From Leptolyngbyaceae cyanobacterium JSC-12 (lineage in GTDB: Bacteria > Cyanobacteriota > Cyanobacteriia > Leptolyngbyales > Leptolyngbyaceae), in the NCBI GenBank assembly GCA_000309945.1, contig CM001633.1, positions 580,723 to 644,722 on the forward strand: DNA of 64,000 bases. The letters are read 5' to 3'. Below are positions 18,254-26,645 of the stretch, piece by piece (the stretch's first letter is position 1; each line of letters starts with the position of its first letter). Below the pieces are notes generated by a model. That model ran no database searches and was not told the DNA's origin. It was given only the letters and a program-made list of their open reading frames with translations. Made by a program: the position numbers and the translations under genes.

Positions 18254-19690
18254 TCAGTCTTTGACTCCGATTTGCTGAATTGGAATAGTGATGATAAACT
18301 CTGCCCCTTCTCCCAATTGCGAAATGCATTGCAGTGATCCATTGTGCTTTTCTGTCACAATTTGGTAACTGATTGACATGCCTAACCCGGTACCTTTGCC
18401 AACGGGTTTTGTGGTGAAGAATGGATCGAATAATTGCAGTTGCACGTCTTCAGGAATGCCTGGTCCATTATCGCGAATATGAATTGCAATATGGGTGTCG
18501 CTTACTGCTCGTGTTGTGATCCAAATTGTAGGCTTGCAGGTGGATGGACGACTTTTCCATGCTCCAGTTTCTATTTCCTCTTCCAATGCATCCAGCGCGT
18601 TGCACAGGATATTCATAAATACTTGATTGAGTTGACCTGGAAAACATTGCACAGCAGGTAATTTATCATAATCCTTAACAACACGAATATTGAATTGCTG
18701 CGCTTTGGGTTTCAGGCGGTTCTGCAGAATCATCAAAGTGCTGTCGATCCCCTCATGTAGATCTACCGTTTTAAATTCGGCTTCGTCTAGCCGGGAGAAG
18801 GTTCGTAAGGAGGCAATGATTTCTCGAATTCGCTCTGCACCCACCCGCATGGAGACGAATAGTTTTGGCAAGTCTTCAATCAAAAAGTCTAGATCGATCG
18901 CCGCGATCGCAGTCTCAATCGTATCGGGTGGATTTGGCATAGCCTCTTGATAAAGTTGCAGCAAGCCCAGCAAATCCTGGATGTAATCGTTGGCATAATT
19001 CAGATTGCCATAAATGAAATTGACGGGATTGTTAATTTCATGAGCAACGCCTGCCACCAGTTGTCCCAAACTCGACATTTTTTCACTTTGCACGAGTTGA
19101 GTTTGAGTCTGCTGTAGTTCTCGTAGTGCCTCCTCCAGGTCAGTCGCCTTTTGTTGGAGTTGTTGTTCAGCCTGTTGACGTTCAGCTTCTGCCAACTTCC
19201 GAGCAGATATATCTTGAACAACTGAAATAATGTAACGGGGTTCCCCACTGGGCGATCGCATCAGCGATGCAGTCAGATGCACCCACACAAATGAGCGATC
19301 ACTGCGAATAAATCGTTTTTCCACAGAATAGTTAGGAATATGACCTGCCAACAGCTTTTCAAGCAGTTCCAGTTCCTGATCAGCATCTTCCAGGTAAGTA
19401 ATATCCTGAGAGGTTAACTCCCACAGTTCTTCTTCGTCATATCCGACGATCTCGCACCAGCGCTGATTAAAATGGGTAAATCGACCACTTAGGGTTGAAA
19501 AATTAATCCCTACAGCAGCTTGTTCAAACGTTGTCCGAAACAGTTCCTCACTTTGGCGAAGAGCGGTTTCAGCTTGATGGCGATCGCGTTCAGCATACTC
19601 TAATTCTGTAACCCGTGCACGAAGGGCTGCAATAGTAGCTTGCATCTCTTCATAGATCCTGGCATCCAGCATGATTTGGTTCGCGACCAT
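18254..19690 (-). CDS. PAS-domain sensor histidine kinase
   Basis: 478 residues, no membrane segment. Order: N-terminal coiled coil, PAS with PAC ('EELFRTTFEQAAVGINFSTL' to 'YIISVVQDISARK'), Gln/Leu-rich coiled coil, HisKA-like dimerisation region with the phospho-acceptor His in 'GVAHEINNPVNFIYGNL', and HATPase with N box 'NQVFMNILCNALDAL', 'RDNGPGIPE' and 'GKGTGLGMSI'. A cytoplasmic kinase typical of the large cyanobacterial orphan set; no response regulator is adjacent. Confidence 0.92.
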   Translation of the reverse strand: MVANQIMLDARIYEEMQATIAALRARVTELEYAERDRHQAETALRQSEELFRTTFEQAAVGINFSTLSGRFTHFNQRWCEIVGYDEEELWELTSQDITYLEDADQELELLEKLLAGHIPNYSVEKRFIRSDRSFVWVHLTASLMRSPSGEPRYIISVVQDISARKLAEAERQQAEQQLQQKATDLEEALRELQQTQTQLVQSEKMSSLGQLVAGVAHEINNPVNFIYGNLNYANDYIQDLLGLLQLYQEAMPNPPDTIETAIAAIDLDFLIEDLPKLFVSMRVGAERIREIIASLRTFSRLDEAEFKTVDLHEGIDSTLMILQNRLKPKAQQFNIRVVKDYDKLPAVQCFPGQLNQVFMNILCNALDALEEEIETGAWKSRPSTCKPTIWITTRAVSDTHIAIHIRDNGPGIPEDVQLQLFDPFFTTKPVGKGTGLGMSISYQIVTEKHNGSLQCISQLGEGAEFIITIPIQQIGVKD

Positions 19691-19901
19691 AGTTAGAAGA
19701 CCCCTGCAAGATTGGAAAAACTGACTCCCCAGGAAATTAGTATTCCCTGTTTACGACTCGACCTAAAGCTGCAATGTTCCAAAATCTTTCATTTGTGCTC
19801 TTCGTTACCTGCCATGTTTTGACAGGGCTACCACCCGCCTTTCATAATCCATTCAGTCCGTTTATGACTGGATAGTGTTACCGCAGGAGTGAGAGAGAGG
19901 G

Positions 19902-20741
19902 ATGGCGATACACCCAACAGCCGTAATTGAACCAGGAGCCGAGTTAGGCGACAACGTAACAGTCGGTGCTTTTTCATATATCGAGCCAGATGTGAAAATT
20001 GGCGATCGCTGTGTGATTGGGCCACATGTCACGATTTTGCGTTACACCCAGTTGGGAGCGGGTTGCCGAGTTCATCCTGGAGCCGTGCTGGGCGATTTAC
20101 CTCAAGACCTAGCATTTCAGAACGACATAACGCATGTACGGATTGGTTCCAATTGCGTAATTCGCGAGGGCGTAACCATTCATCGGGGTACTAGAGCAGG
20201 CAGCATCACCCAAGTTGGTGATGATTGTTTGCTCATGGCACAAAGCCATCTAGCGCACAATGTGAAACTTGGAAATCAAGTAATTGTGGCAAATGGGGCA
20301 TTGCTGGCAGGCTATGTGGAAGTCGGCGATCGCGCCTTCATCAGCGGCAACTGCCTGGTGCATCAATTTACGCGAGTAGGGCGGCTGGCAATGATGTCTG
20401 GTGCATCCGCCGTGCAAAAAGATATTTTGCCATTTTGCATCACTCGCAGCGTTAGCCCTAACACGATTATGGGGTTGAACATAGTAGGCTTACGGCGAGC
20501 AGGTTTTAGCGCCAGCGATCGCCGTATTCTTAAACAAGCATTAGGAGTCCTTTATAACTCTGGTTTAAACACATCTCAAGCTATTGAAAAACTTGAAGCC
20601 GAATTTGAATCTGAGTTAGTGAAAGAGTGGTGCGAGTTTATTCGTAGCTCAAAACGTGGAATCTGTAAATTCTTCAAGCGGTCTAATCGAAGTGAAGACA
20701 GAGATGAAGATAAAACAAATGACGATGGAATAATCGAATAA
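19902..20741 (+). CDS. lpxA: acyl-[ACP]-UDP-N-acetylglucosamine O-acyltransferase
   Basis: 279 residues. The N-terminal left-handed beta-helix is seen as hexapeptide repeats ('IHPTAV', 'IEPGAE', 'LGDNVT', 'VGAFSY' and onward). The catalytic His lies in the 'MAQSHLAHNVKLG' region, and the C-terminal helical part 'NIVGLRRAGFSASDRRILKQ' is LpxA-specific rather than LpxD. It adds a hydroxyacyl chain to UDP-GlcNAc, the first step of lipid A synthesis. The last 30 residues form a charged tail beyond the usual end. No lpxD, fabZ or lpxC is nearby. Confidence 0.88.
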   Translation: MAIHPTAVIEPGAELGDNVTVGAFSYIEPDVKIGDRCVIGPHVTILRYTQLGAGCRVHPGAVLGDLPQDLAFQNDITHVRIGSNCVIREGVTIHRGTRAGSITQVGDDCLLMAQSHLAHNVKLGNQVIVANGALLAGYVEVGDRAFISGNCLVHQFTRVGRLAMMSGASAVQKDILPFCITRSVSPNTIMGLNIVGLRRAGFSASDRRILKQALGVLYNSGLNTSQAIEKLEAEFESELVKEWCEFIRSSKRGICKFFKRSNRSEDRDEDKTNDDGIIE

Positions 20742-21053
20742 TAACCATTGCTCCATCAAGTTCAGATTGTAATCTGCGAGAAAAACTCAGCATTTCGATC
20801 CAGGCTTTATGAGGTTGTTTGAAAAGGTAAGAATAGTTAGAACCGTACTACAAACCCAGAATTTTAGTGGCATCCATCAGACTTTTTAACTCATAGTAAT
20901 GACTAAAGTCATCGAAATGACTCGACATCAGCCCATTCAAAGCGTCCTCCGAATCCATCTAGCTTGGGATTCTCTCTTCTAAGGAAAATAAATCTAAAAA
21001 TAATCTCCTCTACATTAAAGCTATTGTGGTATTATCAGTAATCGTGAATGTAA
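20742..21053. other. 312-base gap without a gene
   Basis: Between lpxA and the tRNA pair I see no protein-like frame, strong hairpin or repeat. The tRNA promoter presumably lies at its right end. Confidence 0.4.
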
Positions 21054-21135
21054 GGGTCGGTGCCCGAGTGGTTAATGGGGGCGGACTGTAAATCCGCTGG
21101 CTATGCCTACGCTGGTTCAAATCCAGCCCGGCCCA
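21054..21135 (+). tRNA. tRNA-Tyr (GTA)
   Basis: An 82-nt class II tRNA. The acceptor arm GGGTCGG pairs with CCGGCCC (one G-U), anticodon GTA sits in loop CTGTAAA, there is a long variable arm as expected for bacterial tRNA-Tyr, and the T arm is GCTGG-TTCAAAT-CCAGC. The discriminator base is A. CCA is not encoded. Confidence 0.95.
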
Positions 21136-21146
21136 TTCACGGTGGT

Positions 21147-21218
21147 GCCCGTGTGGCTCAGTGGTAGAGCACACCCTTGGTAAGGGTGAGGTCACGAGTT
21201 CGATCCTCGTCACGGGCT
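21147..21218 (+). tRNA. tRNA-Thr (GGT)
   Basis: A 72-nt cloverleaf. The acceptor GCCCGTG pairs with CACGGGC, the anticodon loop TTGGTAA gives GGT, and the T arm is ACGAG-TTCGATC-CTCGT. Only 11 bases separate it from tRNA-Tyr, so the two are probably one transcript. CCA is not encoded. Confidence 0.95.
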
Positions 21219-21274
21219 TTCAGTTAAACTAAGGCAACTTGTATTGATCAAATTGTTGTCTTTGGGATAGTCAG

Positions 21275-21529
21275 ATGGCAAAACATACTCAAGCTCACCT
21301 TACCCGTACTGTTGAGAAAAACAAGCCACCTGCCCTAAAAGACATGACGAAGCGCCAGATGGAATATTACATGGGTGCTAAGTTACTGGAGATTGGAGTA
21401 AACCCAAAGTCAGCGATTTACCGTTGGTCTGTGGAAGTAAAAGGAACCAACGAAGTCTATACCTATAGCGCTTACTGGGATGATTCTAAGGAAAAATTAC
21501 TGCAAGAAGAGCAGACAAACAGCTTGTGA
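21275..21529 (+). CDS. conserved small protein of unknown function
   Basis: 84 residues, basic N-terminal half ('LTRTVEKNKPPALKDMTKRQ') and acidic C-terminus, soluble. I recognise no domain. The gene is 56 bases after tRNA-Thr with a well-formed ATG start; composition matches chromosomal neighbours. Confidence 0.6.
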   Translation: MAKHTQAHLTRTVEKNKPPALKDMTKRQMEYYMGAKLLEIGVNPKSAIYRWSVEVKGTNEVYTYSAYWDDSKEKLLQEEQTNSL

Positions 21530-21840
21530 AAAGTTCTCAATGCCTATAATCCAGTCTTGTCTTGAATTGACGGTGGCATCGTAGCGCCAACCCCCAAACC
21601 AGGTATCTCTGGGCACAGCCATTAAATAACCTGGGGAATCTGTACTGCTTGCGGGGGCGGGGATGAGGGCTTGGAAGAGCATCCAATTACCAAAGTTATT
21701 AAATCCATAATCCTAAGCTTTTTGACAACGGCAATATGCATGTTCTAAAGATAAATTTGTAGCTAAAGCTACAGAAAAAATGATAATATTATGGAGTAAA
21801 CCTCTTATCGAAGAATCTCATATCGAGATTTGGTAACGCT

Positions 21841-22227
21841 ATGACTAATATCCTTCGCACTAGCGATTCTCAGCTCTGGCATAAACATCAAGAAAATATC
21901 GCAACTTCACTCAAACATCGTTTAGATGTGGCAAGAGCAGCCGAAAATACTCGCCTGGTTGAGTTGTTAGAGCGTGAGCAAAAGGAAATTTCTGAAGATA
22001 CGATTGATCGTCATGTCTCGTTCCCGCAGCAACTTACCTCTCTGTGGGATGACTTTATGTCTTTGATTACAGGAAATTCCAGCCTGGAAGTGTGGCAAAG
22101 TGTGGATGAACAGGGCGATCGCTGGTGGTGTGCTTACAATCCACAAACAGGGCAATCTGTTTACGCCGATTCCGAAACCGAAATGCGTCTGTGGATTGAG
22201 CAACACTATTCTCACGAAACTCGGTAG
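21841..22227 (+). CDS. hypothetical protein
   Basis: 128 residues, soluble, helical N-terminal half rich in Glu/Arg ('HRLDVARAAENTRLVELLER') and a Trp-rich C-terminal part ('QGDRWWCAYNPQTGQSVYAD'). The latter resembles short cyanobacterial proteins whose product is unknown. Codon use is like the neighbours. No family assigned. Confidence 0.6.
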   Translation: MTNILRTSDSQLWHKHQENIATSLKHRLDVARAAENTRLVELLEREQKEISEDTIDRHVSFPQQLTSLWDDFMSLITGNSSLEVWQSVDEQGDRWWCAYNPQTGQSVYADSETEMRLWIEQHYSHETR

Positions 22228-22317
22228 GCAAAGATTTACTAACTTACAGATTGACTAAGAGCAACTGTCTCCTAACCTTTTTTTGATTAAAAGTTTTTAG
22301 TGACTTAATGGTACCCT

Positions 22318-22959
22318 TTACAGCGATTGAGTCAGTACATTTTGTAAATCTGGTAAGTGTCGAGCAACAATGCCACCACCGACGAAGCCAAATAGGTGAC
22401 TTTGCCAGGATTTACCTCGATGAACGGGTAAAATGCCCCAAATCATACTGCCATACAACAAACCAACTAAGACAGCGATCGCGATTGCGCTGAAACTCTG
22501 CTCGAAATAACCTCTCAGCAATAAAAAACCAAAATACCCGAACACTAAACCGCTAGCTCCTAAGTGCATAGTGTTTGAGCCACCCAATAACCAGGCACCC
22601 AAGCCACTTATTAGCCAAACAACTGCGGTCACTAACAAAAAAGTATTTAACCCATTCAGCATGATTAGCCAGCCCATCACTGCCAGCGGAATAGTGTTCG
22701 CTGCAAGATGGGCTAGATCCCCATGCAATAGCGGTGCAAATAGAATGCCGCGTAACCCGCTCAAACGACGAGGACGAATCCCTAAGCGATTTAATTGCCC
22801 ATGCAATAGCACAGTGTCTACTAACTCCAACACCCAAAGCGTTAGGATAAAACCGCCTAATACTTGAACTGGGACTCTAAAGACTTCTGTATCGGTGGCG
22901 ATCGCAGGTAGCGCCAAAACATTTGAGATAGCCATTGAAAGCTGGCTGAAACGGCTCAT
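22318..22959 (-). CDS. rhomboid-family intramembrane serine protease
   Basis: 213 residues with about six membrane segments. The rhomboid marks are present: 'LHGDLAHLAANTIPL' (His and Asn of the L1/TM2 region), the catalytic 'GASG' in 'HLGASGLVFGYFG' and the catalytic His in 'WQSHLFGFVGGG'. It would cleave membrane proteins inside the bilayer; the substrate is unknown. The gene is divergent from the one at 23135, with a dispersed repeat between them. Confidence 0.88.
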   Translation of the reverse strand: MSRFSQLSMAISNVLALPAIATDTEVFRVPVQVLGGFILTLWVLELVDTVLLHGQLNRLGIRPRRLSGLRGILFAPLLHGDLAHLAANTIPLAVMGWLIMLNGLNTFLLVTAVVWLISGLGAWLLGGSNTMHLGASGLVFGYFGFLLLRGYFEQSFSAIAIAVLVGLLYGSMIWGILPVHRGKSWQSHLFGFVGGGIVARHLPDLQNVLTQSL

Positions 22960-23013
22960 GGGCAGGCAAAAAGTTCAGGAATGCTTACATGGCTTCCTGA
23001 TGATAAACCACGT

Positions 23014-23080
23014 CCAACTCGAAAACTAGAGGTTTCTTTAAGGAAAAACTACAGATTAGACATGGACAAAGTTTAATACA
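23014..23080. repeat. dispersed repeat copy B (pairs with 9084-9160)
   Basis: Shares 'GAAAACTAGAG' and 'AGGAAAAACTAC' and the following GATT/GAC/TGGA spacing with copy A. It lies in the divergent gap between the rhomboid gene and the gene at 23135. Whether it is a transcribed small RNA or a decayed mobile repeat cannot be told. Confidence 0.55.
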
Positions 23081-23134
23081 GAGTTACTATTAGAGAATTC
23101 TGGGTTACGTTATTGTTTATCTTGAACGATCAAG

Positions 23135-23632
23135 ATGAGTGAAATTGCCCGACGTTTAACGGTTTCTGAGTTGAGTCAGCGAATTTTAGAAATGGCAAAA
23201 ACCGGAGTTTACCGGGAATCGCTGTTTGAAACCTTCCATCCCATGGCAACCAAACAGCAGATTCGCCATGCAATTCGCTATGCTAAACAGTTTGGCTTAC
23301 ATTCGGTGGCACAACTCCGGGATGCTGAGTTAGGAACCTACTACCAACTGGATTTAGTCAAGTTTGAATCGGTGAAAGCAGCGCTTCAGGTATCTGTTCC
23401 TCTGACGGAGGCAGATGTGTTTCAACGCATGACCGAAGCGGTGGTAACAATTCGTATGATGTTGATGGTTGCAGGCAGCGGGGCGATCGCCCTGTTTGCG
23501 ATCGGTGTTTTTTGCCTATTCACTCACAAATCAGGCTCTGGCTGGGGACTGATTGCAGGTTCTATGAGCGTGGGTGGAATCTGGGCATTTCAAAACGCTT
23601 TAGCAAGGAAAGTCATCACCGGAAGCTCCTAG
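23135..23632 (+). CDS. hypothetical membrane protein
   Basis: 165 residues. The N-terminal 110 residues are soluble and helical, with 'MATKQQIRHAIRYAKQFGLH' winged-helix-like. Two membrane segments close the protein ('VAGSGAIALFAIGVFCLF' and 'WGLIAGSMSVGGIWAFQ'). No named family recognised. The orientation suggests a cytoplasmic N-domain. Confidence 0.65.
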   Translation: MSEIARRLTVSELSQRILEMAKTGVYRESLFETFHPMATKQQIRHAIRYAKQFGLHSVAQLRDAELGTYYQLDLVKFESVKAALQVSVPLTEADVFQRMTEAVVTIRMMLMVAGSGAIALFAIGVFCLFTHKSGSGWGLIAGSMSVGGIWAFQNALARKVITGSS

Positions 23633-23685
23633 AAAAACGAAGTTCACTTTTTGTAGCCAGGTATAAAATACTACCCTTACGATGC

Positions 23686-25233
23686 TCAATGTCTGATACT
23701 CTTTAGCGCTGCAAGATGCTGCGATACTGGAGCAAGGGTATTGGCAGCGATCATGCCGCTGGCGGCAACAGCAGGTAACCCAATTCCGGGGAAAGTTGAG
23801 TCGCCACAAAGAAACAAGCCTGGTAACGGGGTTTTTGCACTGGGAAAGAAACTTTCTCCAGCCCGAAGAGCGGGACCATAGGAACCACGATGACGACGCA
23901 AGAAGCGTTCATGGGTAAGGGGGGTGCCAATCAGGGTTACTTCACAGCGAGATCGTACATCAGGAATTACCCTCTCTAGTGCTCGCCACATCACCGCTGC
24001 CCGTTCTTGTTTGAGTTGGGCGTATTGTTGGCTGCGGCGATCCAACCCTTGCCAGAGACTATACGGCTCGTTCCCTGGAGTGTAAACATGAATCACGTGC
24101 TTTCCAGCAGGGGCTAAGGACGGATCGAGGACTGATGGGATGGAAATCAATACCAGATTTTGTGGCGCTGTCACACCCTGTGCCCAATCATTAACCACGA
24201 TAGTGTGACACTCCAAATCCGCTGACAGCCCAGTCGCATCAATCCCCAGGTGCAGATGCATAAAACTGTCACATTCTGGGGTTGCCTGCTGTTTCAGCCT
24301 CCATGTTTTGGGCACGGCTTCATCAGGCAAGAGTTTGAGCGTATCCCAAATGGATGCATTGGAAATGACGGCTTCACACGCCTGAATGCGAGTGCCATCT
24401 CGTAGTTGAACTGCGATCGCACGGTTATTTTCCACCACAATCCGTTCCACATGGGCGCTTAGCCGCAACTCACCACCATGCTTTTGCAAGCCATTTACCA
24501 GGGCATTGACTAATCCACCACTGCCGCCAATCGGATAATCGAGCTTCACACCCGGACGATACCAATCAGCAAACATGAAAGCAACTTCTGCAGCGCTGGT
24601 GCCATCAGCGGGAAGCCCCGATAAAAGAAAACACAGCATATTTAACCAGTTGCGAATGAATGGATCTTGTACCGTGCTATCTATAATCCGGCTGAAGGCA
24701 CCTGTTAGCTTCAGGACATTGGCAGAGTGCTGCACCAGGGAAGGAAGAAACTGCCCTACGGTGAAGACGGCACCCAGATCCAGGCGTAGGGCAGCAGGTG
24801 GTAGAGCGATCGCGGCTTTGGCGTAGGGTTCCATAACCTGCTGAAGTTTGCGCCATTCAGCAACGGCTGCTTTACCGCGCAGCCGCTCCAGAATCTCACA
24901 AAACTGATCGGCTCCAACTGAAGTTTTGAAGTCACCCTCAGGCAAACAGCAATTCCAGACATCATAAGTGACACAGGGAAGAGCAGCACCTACGATATCC
25001 AGCACTTGACGCAGTGGGTTGGGTGAAGGACTGTAAGACAACCCAGAGTACAATGACGGACCAGAGTCGAAAATAAACCCATTGCGCTTAAAGGAATGGG
25101 CTGCTCCACCAGGAATGGAGTGACTTTCACACACTATCACCCGGAACCCATACTGGGCTAACAATGCCGCACAACATAAACCACCAATGCCACTGCCGAT
25201 AATAACAACATCGGTTGCGATCGCGTTTGTCAT
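23686..25233 (-). CDS. phytoene desaturase/carotenoid isomerase-like FAD oxidoreductase
   Basis: 515 residues. The N-terminal dinucleotide motif 'VVIIGSGIGGLCCAALLAQY' with 'ESHSIPGGAAHSF' and 'FDSGPSLYSG', and the C-terminal 'GLFLCGDSTFPGIGLPAVAAS', define the CrtI/CrtH/CrtO-like superfamily. The exact reaction (carotenoid isomerase, ketolase or other) is not decidable by eye, so no symbol is given. It ends close to the convergent gene at 23632. Confidence 0.82.
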   Translation of the reverse strand: MTNAIATDVVIIGSGIGGLCCAALLAQYGFRVIVCESHSIPGGAAHSFKRNGFIFDSGPSLYSGLSYSPSPNPLRQVLDIVGAALPCVTYDVWNCCLPEGDFKTSVGADQFCEILERLRGKAAVAEWRKLQQVMEPYAKAAIALPPAALRLDLGAVFTVGQFLPSLVQHSANVLKLTGAFSRIIDSTVQDPFIRNWLNMLCFLLSGLPADGTSAAEVAFMFADWYRPGVKLDYPIGGSGGLVNALVNGLQKHGGELRLSAHVERIVVENNRAIAVQLRDGTRIQACEAVISNASIWDTLKLLPDEAVPKTWRLKQQATPECDSFMHLHLGIDATGLSADLECHTIVVNDWAQGVTAPQNLVLISIPSVLDPSLAPAGKHVIHVYTPGNEPYSLWQGLDRRSQQYAQLKQERAAVMWRALERVIPDVRSRCEVTLIGTPLTHERFLRRHRGSYGPALRAGESFFPSAKTPLPGLFLCGDSTFPGIGLPAVAASGMIAANTLAPVSQHLAALKSIRH

Positions 25234-25289
25234 GCTTTGTTTCTACTGTCAGGGACGTTTTGCCCTTAGCGTAGCGTATTCACTCCAAA

Positions 25290-26363
25290 TCAATTAAGTT
25301 GAGATTTATTGCTTTTGAAGGCAACATATTTACCATGCAACCCTTCGATAATCGTTCTCGTATTCGCAATTAGCATCTTTGGGTATGTATCACCTTCGCT
25401 TCCAGGTTCTCCCAAGCTATCGGAGTAAAGTTCACGATCCGCAACTTTGACATTTGCATCTCTGGCAACGGCTTCAATCAGCTTTGGATTTACAACCACT
25501 TCGGCAAAAATCGTCGGCACTCCAGAGGCTTTAACAGCATCCACCAGTTCTTTTACACGAGTTGCTGTCGGTTTTTCATCAGTGCTGAGTCCTTGGAGCG
25601 CACCTTCAACAGGAATATTGTATGCTTCTGAAAAATACTTCATAGCATCGTGAGTCGTAACCAGTTTACGATGCGACTTCGGCACTGTGGCAATTTGAGA
25701 CTTAATCCAGGTGTGGATTTCAGACAGTTGAGTTTCTAAGGCCTCTCCATTTTTGGAATACAGTTCTTTGTTTTCTGGTGCAAGTTTAATGAGAGCATCC
25801 TGTACAACTGCTACCATCCGTGCCCCATTTTCTGCACTTTGCCAAACATGGGGGTCCGGTGTCTCTGCCCCTGCCGCATGATCATGGGCATGATCGTGGT
25901 CGTGTGCCTCGGTCTTCTCATTCGCGTGCTCTTCGCCATGCTCATGTCCCATTAATGGTTTGGGAACAGCTTTTTCTGCTACTGCCACTTTCGGCGCAGG
26001 GTTAGAAGTAGATTGGATAAGCTTAATCAGCCCCGGTTCAAAATCATAACCAGAGTAAAGAATTAGTTTGGCATCTTCAATTGCCCGGCGATCGTCTGGT
26101 ACTGGCTGATACACATGCCCATCCACTCCAGGCTTGAGCAAACAGGTGAGATCAACAGTGTTTTGGGCAATTTCTCGCACCATATCACACAGGATTGTGG
26201 TAGTTGCTACAACTTTCGGTGCATTAGCTGCCGTTGCAGGAGAACTGGTATTGGAGGCGGCTGGTTCTTGAGTAGTCGGCGTTGAGGACGCACAACTAGT
26301 TAGCAAGCCAACAGCAAACGCGAGAACTGTGCCTCGCCAAACTCGATGAACCATAGAATGCAT
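25290..26363 (-). CDS. znuA: zinc ABC transporter substrate-binding lipoprotein (ZnuA)
   Basis: 357 residues. The lipobox 'LLTSCASS' gives Cys24 as the lipidated residue, followed by a Ser/Thr/Ala linker. The cluster A-I fold is marked by 'VVATTTILCDMVREIAQNTV' and 'PDPHVWQS'. A His/Asp/Glu-rich loop ('HEHGEEH', 'HDHDHAHDH') after the first lobe is the mark of zinc-specific members. It captures zinc in the periplasm for ZnuBC, which are not in the window. A 21-base palindromic box at 26409-26429 upstream fits Zur/Fur control. Confidence 0.92.
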   Translation of the reverse strand: MHSMVHRVWRGTVLAFAVGLLTSCASSTPTTQEPAASNTSSPATAANAPKVVATTTILCDMVREIAQNTVDLTCLLKPGVDGHVYQPVPDDRRAIEDAKLILYSGYDFEPGLIKLIQSTSNPAPKVAVAEKAVPKPLMGHEHGEEHANEKTEAHDHDHAHDHAAGAETPDPHVWQSAENGARMVAVVQDALIKLAPENKELYSKNGEALETQLSEIHTWIKSQIATVPKSHRKLVTTHDAMKYFSEAYNIPVEGALQGLSTDEKPTATRVKELVDAVKASGVPTIFAEVVVNPKLIEAVARDANVKVADRELYSDSLGEPGSEGDTYPKMLIANTRTIIEGLHGKYVAFKSNKSQLN

Positions 26364-26408
26364 AATTTTTACCCTCAGATTCCTATTAAAATTTTCAACC
26401 TGAGTTTA

Positions 26409-26429
26409 AAATGAGTATCGTTCTCATTT
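26409..26429. promoter_or_regulatory. Zur/Fur-type operator upstream of znuA
   Basis: Perfect 7-base arms AAATGAG and CTCATTT separated by TATCGTT, 46 bases upstream of the znuA start. The shape (A/T-rich palindrome around TGAG...CTCA) is that of Fur-superfamily boxes, and its place before a zinc-uptake gene makes Zur the likely binder. The regulator gene is not in the window. Confidence 0.75.
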
Positions 26430-26525
26430 CTTTGGATTTTATGCTAGAGGTTAAAAAGAGTCCTGTCAACCAGCCTTTCAGAAATCTTACGTAAAGAATA
26501 ACTATTTAGACCGTGTTTTGTAGTT

Positions 26526-26559
26526 TTACCCTTTGTTATCGATGGATAATAAAGGGTAA
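26526..26559. other. 15-bp hairpin, candidate attachment-site core
   Basis: Arms 26526-26540 and 26545-26559 pair over 15 bp with one G-T, around the 4-base spacer GATG. It lies between two divergent genes (znuA and the integrase), so a terminator is not expected. An inverted repeat of this size beside a tyrosine recombinase gene is the form of a recombination core site. Confidence 0.4.
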
Positions 26560-26570
26560 TTTAGGCTGTT

Positions 26571-26592
26571 TATTGGATAACTATTGGATAAC
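26571..26592 (+). repeat. tandem TATTGGATAAC x2
   Basis: Two perfect 11-base copies abut each other 54 bases upstream of the integrase start; further GGATAA copies occur near 26544 and 26634. Direct repeats of this size beside an integrase gene are candidates for recombinase arm or excisionase binding sites. Confidence 0.5.
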
Positions 26593-26645
26593 CATTTTTG
26601 TCAACATAACGAAAACGTTCATTTTGACACGGGAGTGGATAACTT

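Noticed and set aside
21010-21213. A 67-codon minus-strand open frame
   Set aside because: It is antisense to tRNA-Tyr and tRNA-Thr; translated tRNA antisense is a well-known false protein.
21054-21218. tRNA-Tyr or tRNA-Thr as the insertion site of the element
   Set aside because: They are more than 5 kb from the integrase, with ordinary HIP1-rich chromosomal genes between, and no duplicated tRNA end is seen near 26.5 kb.
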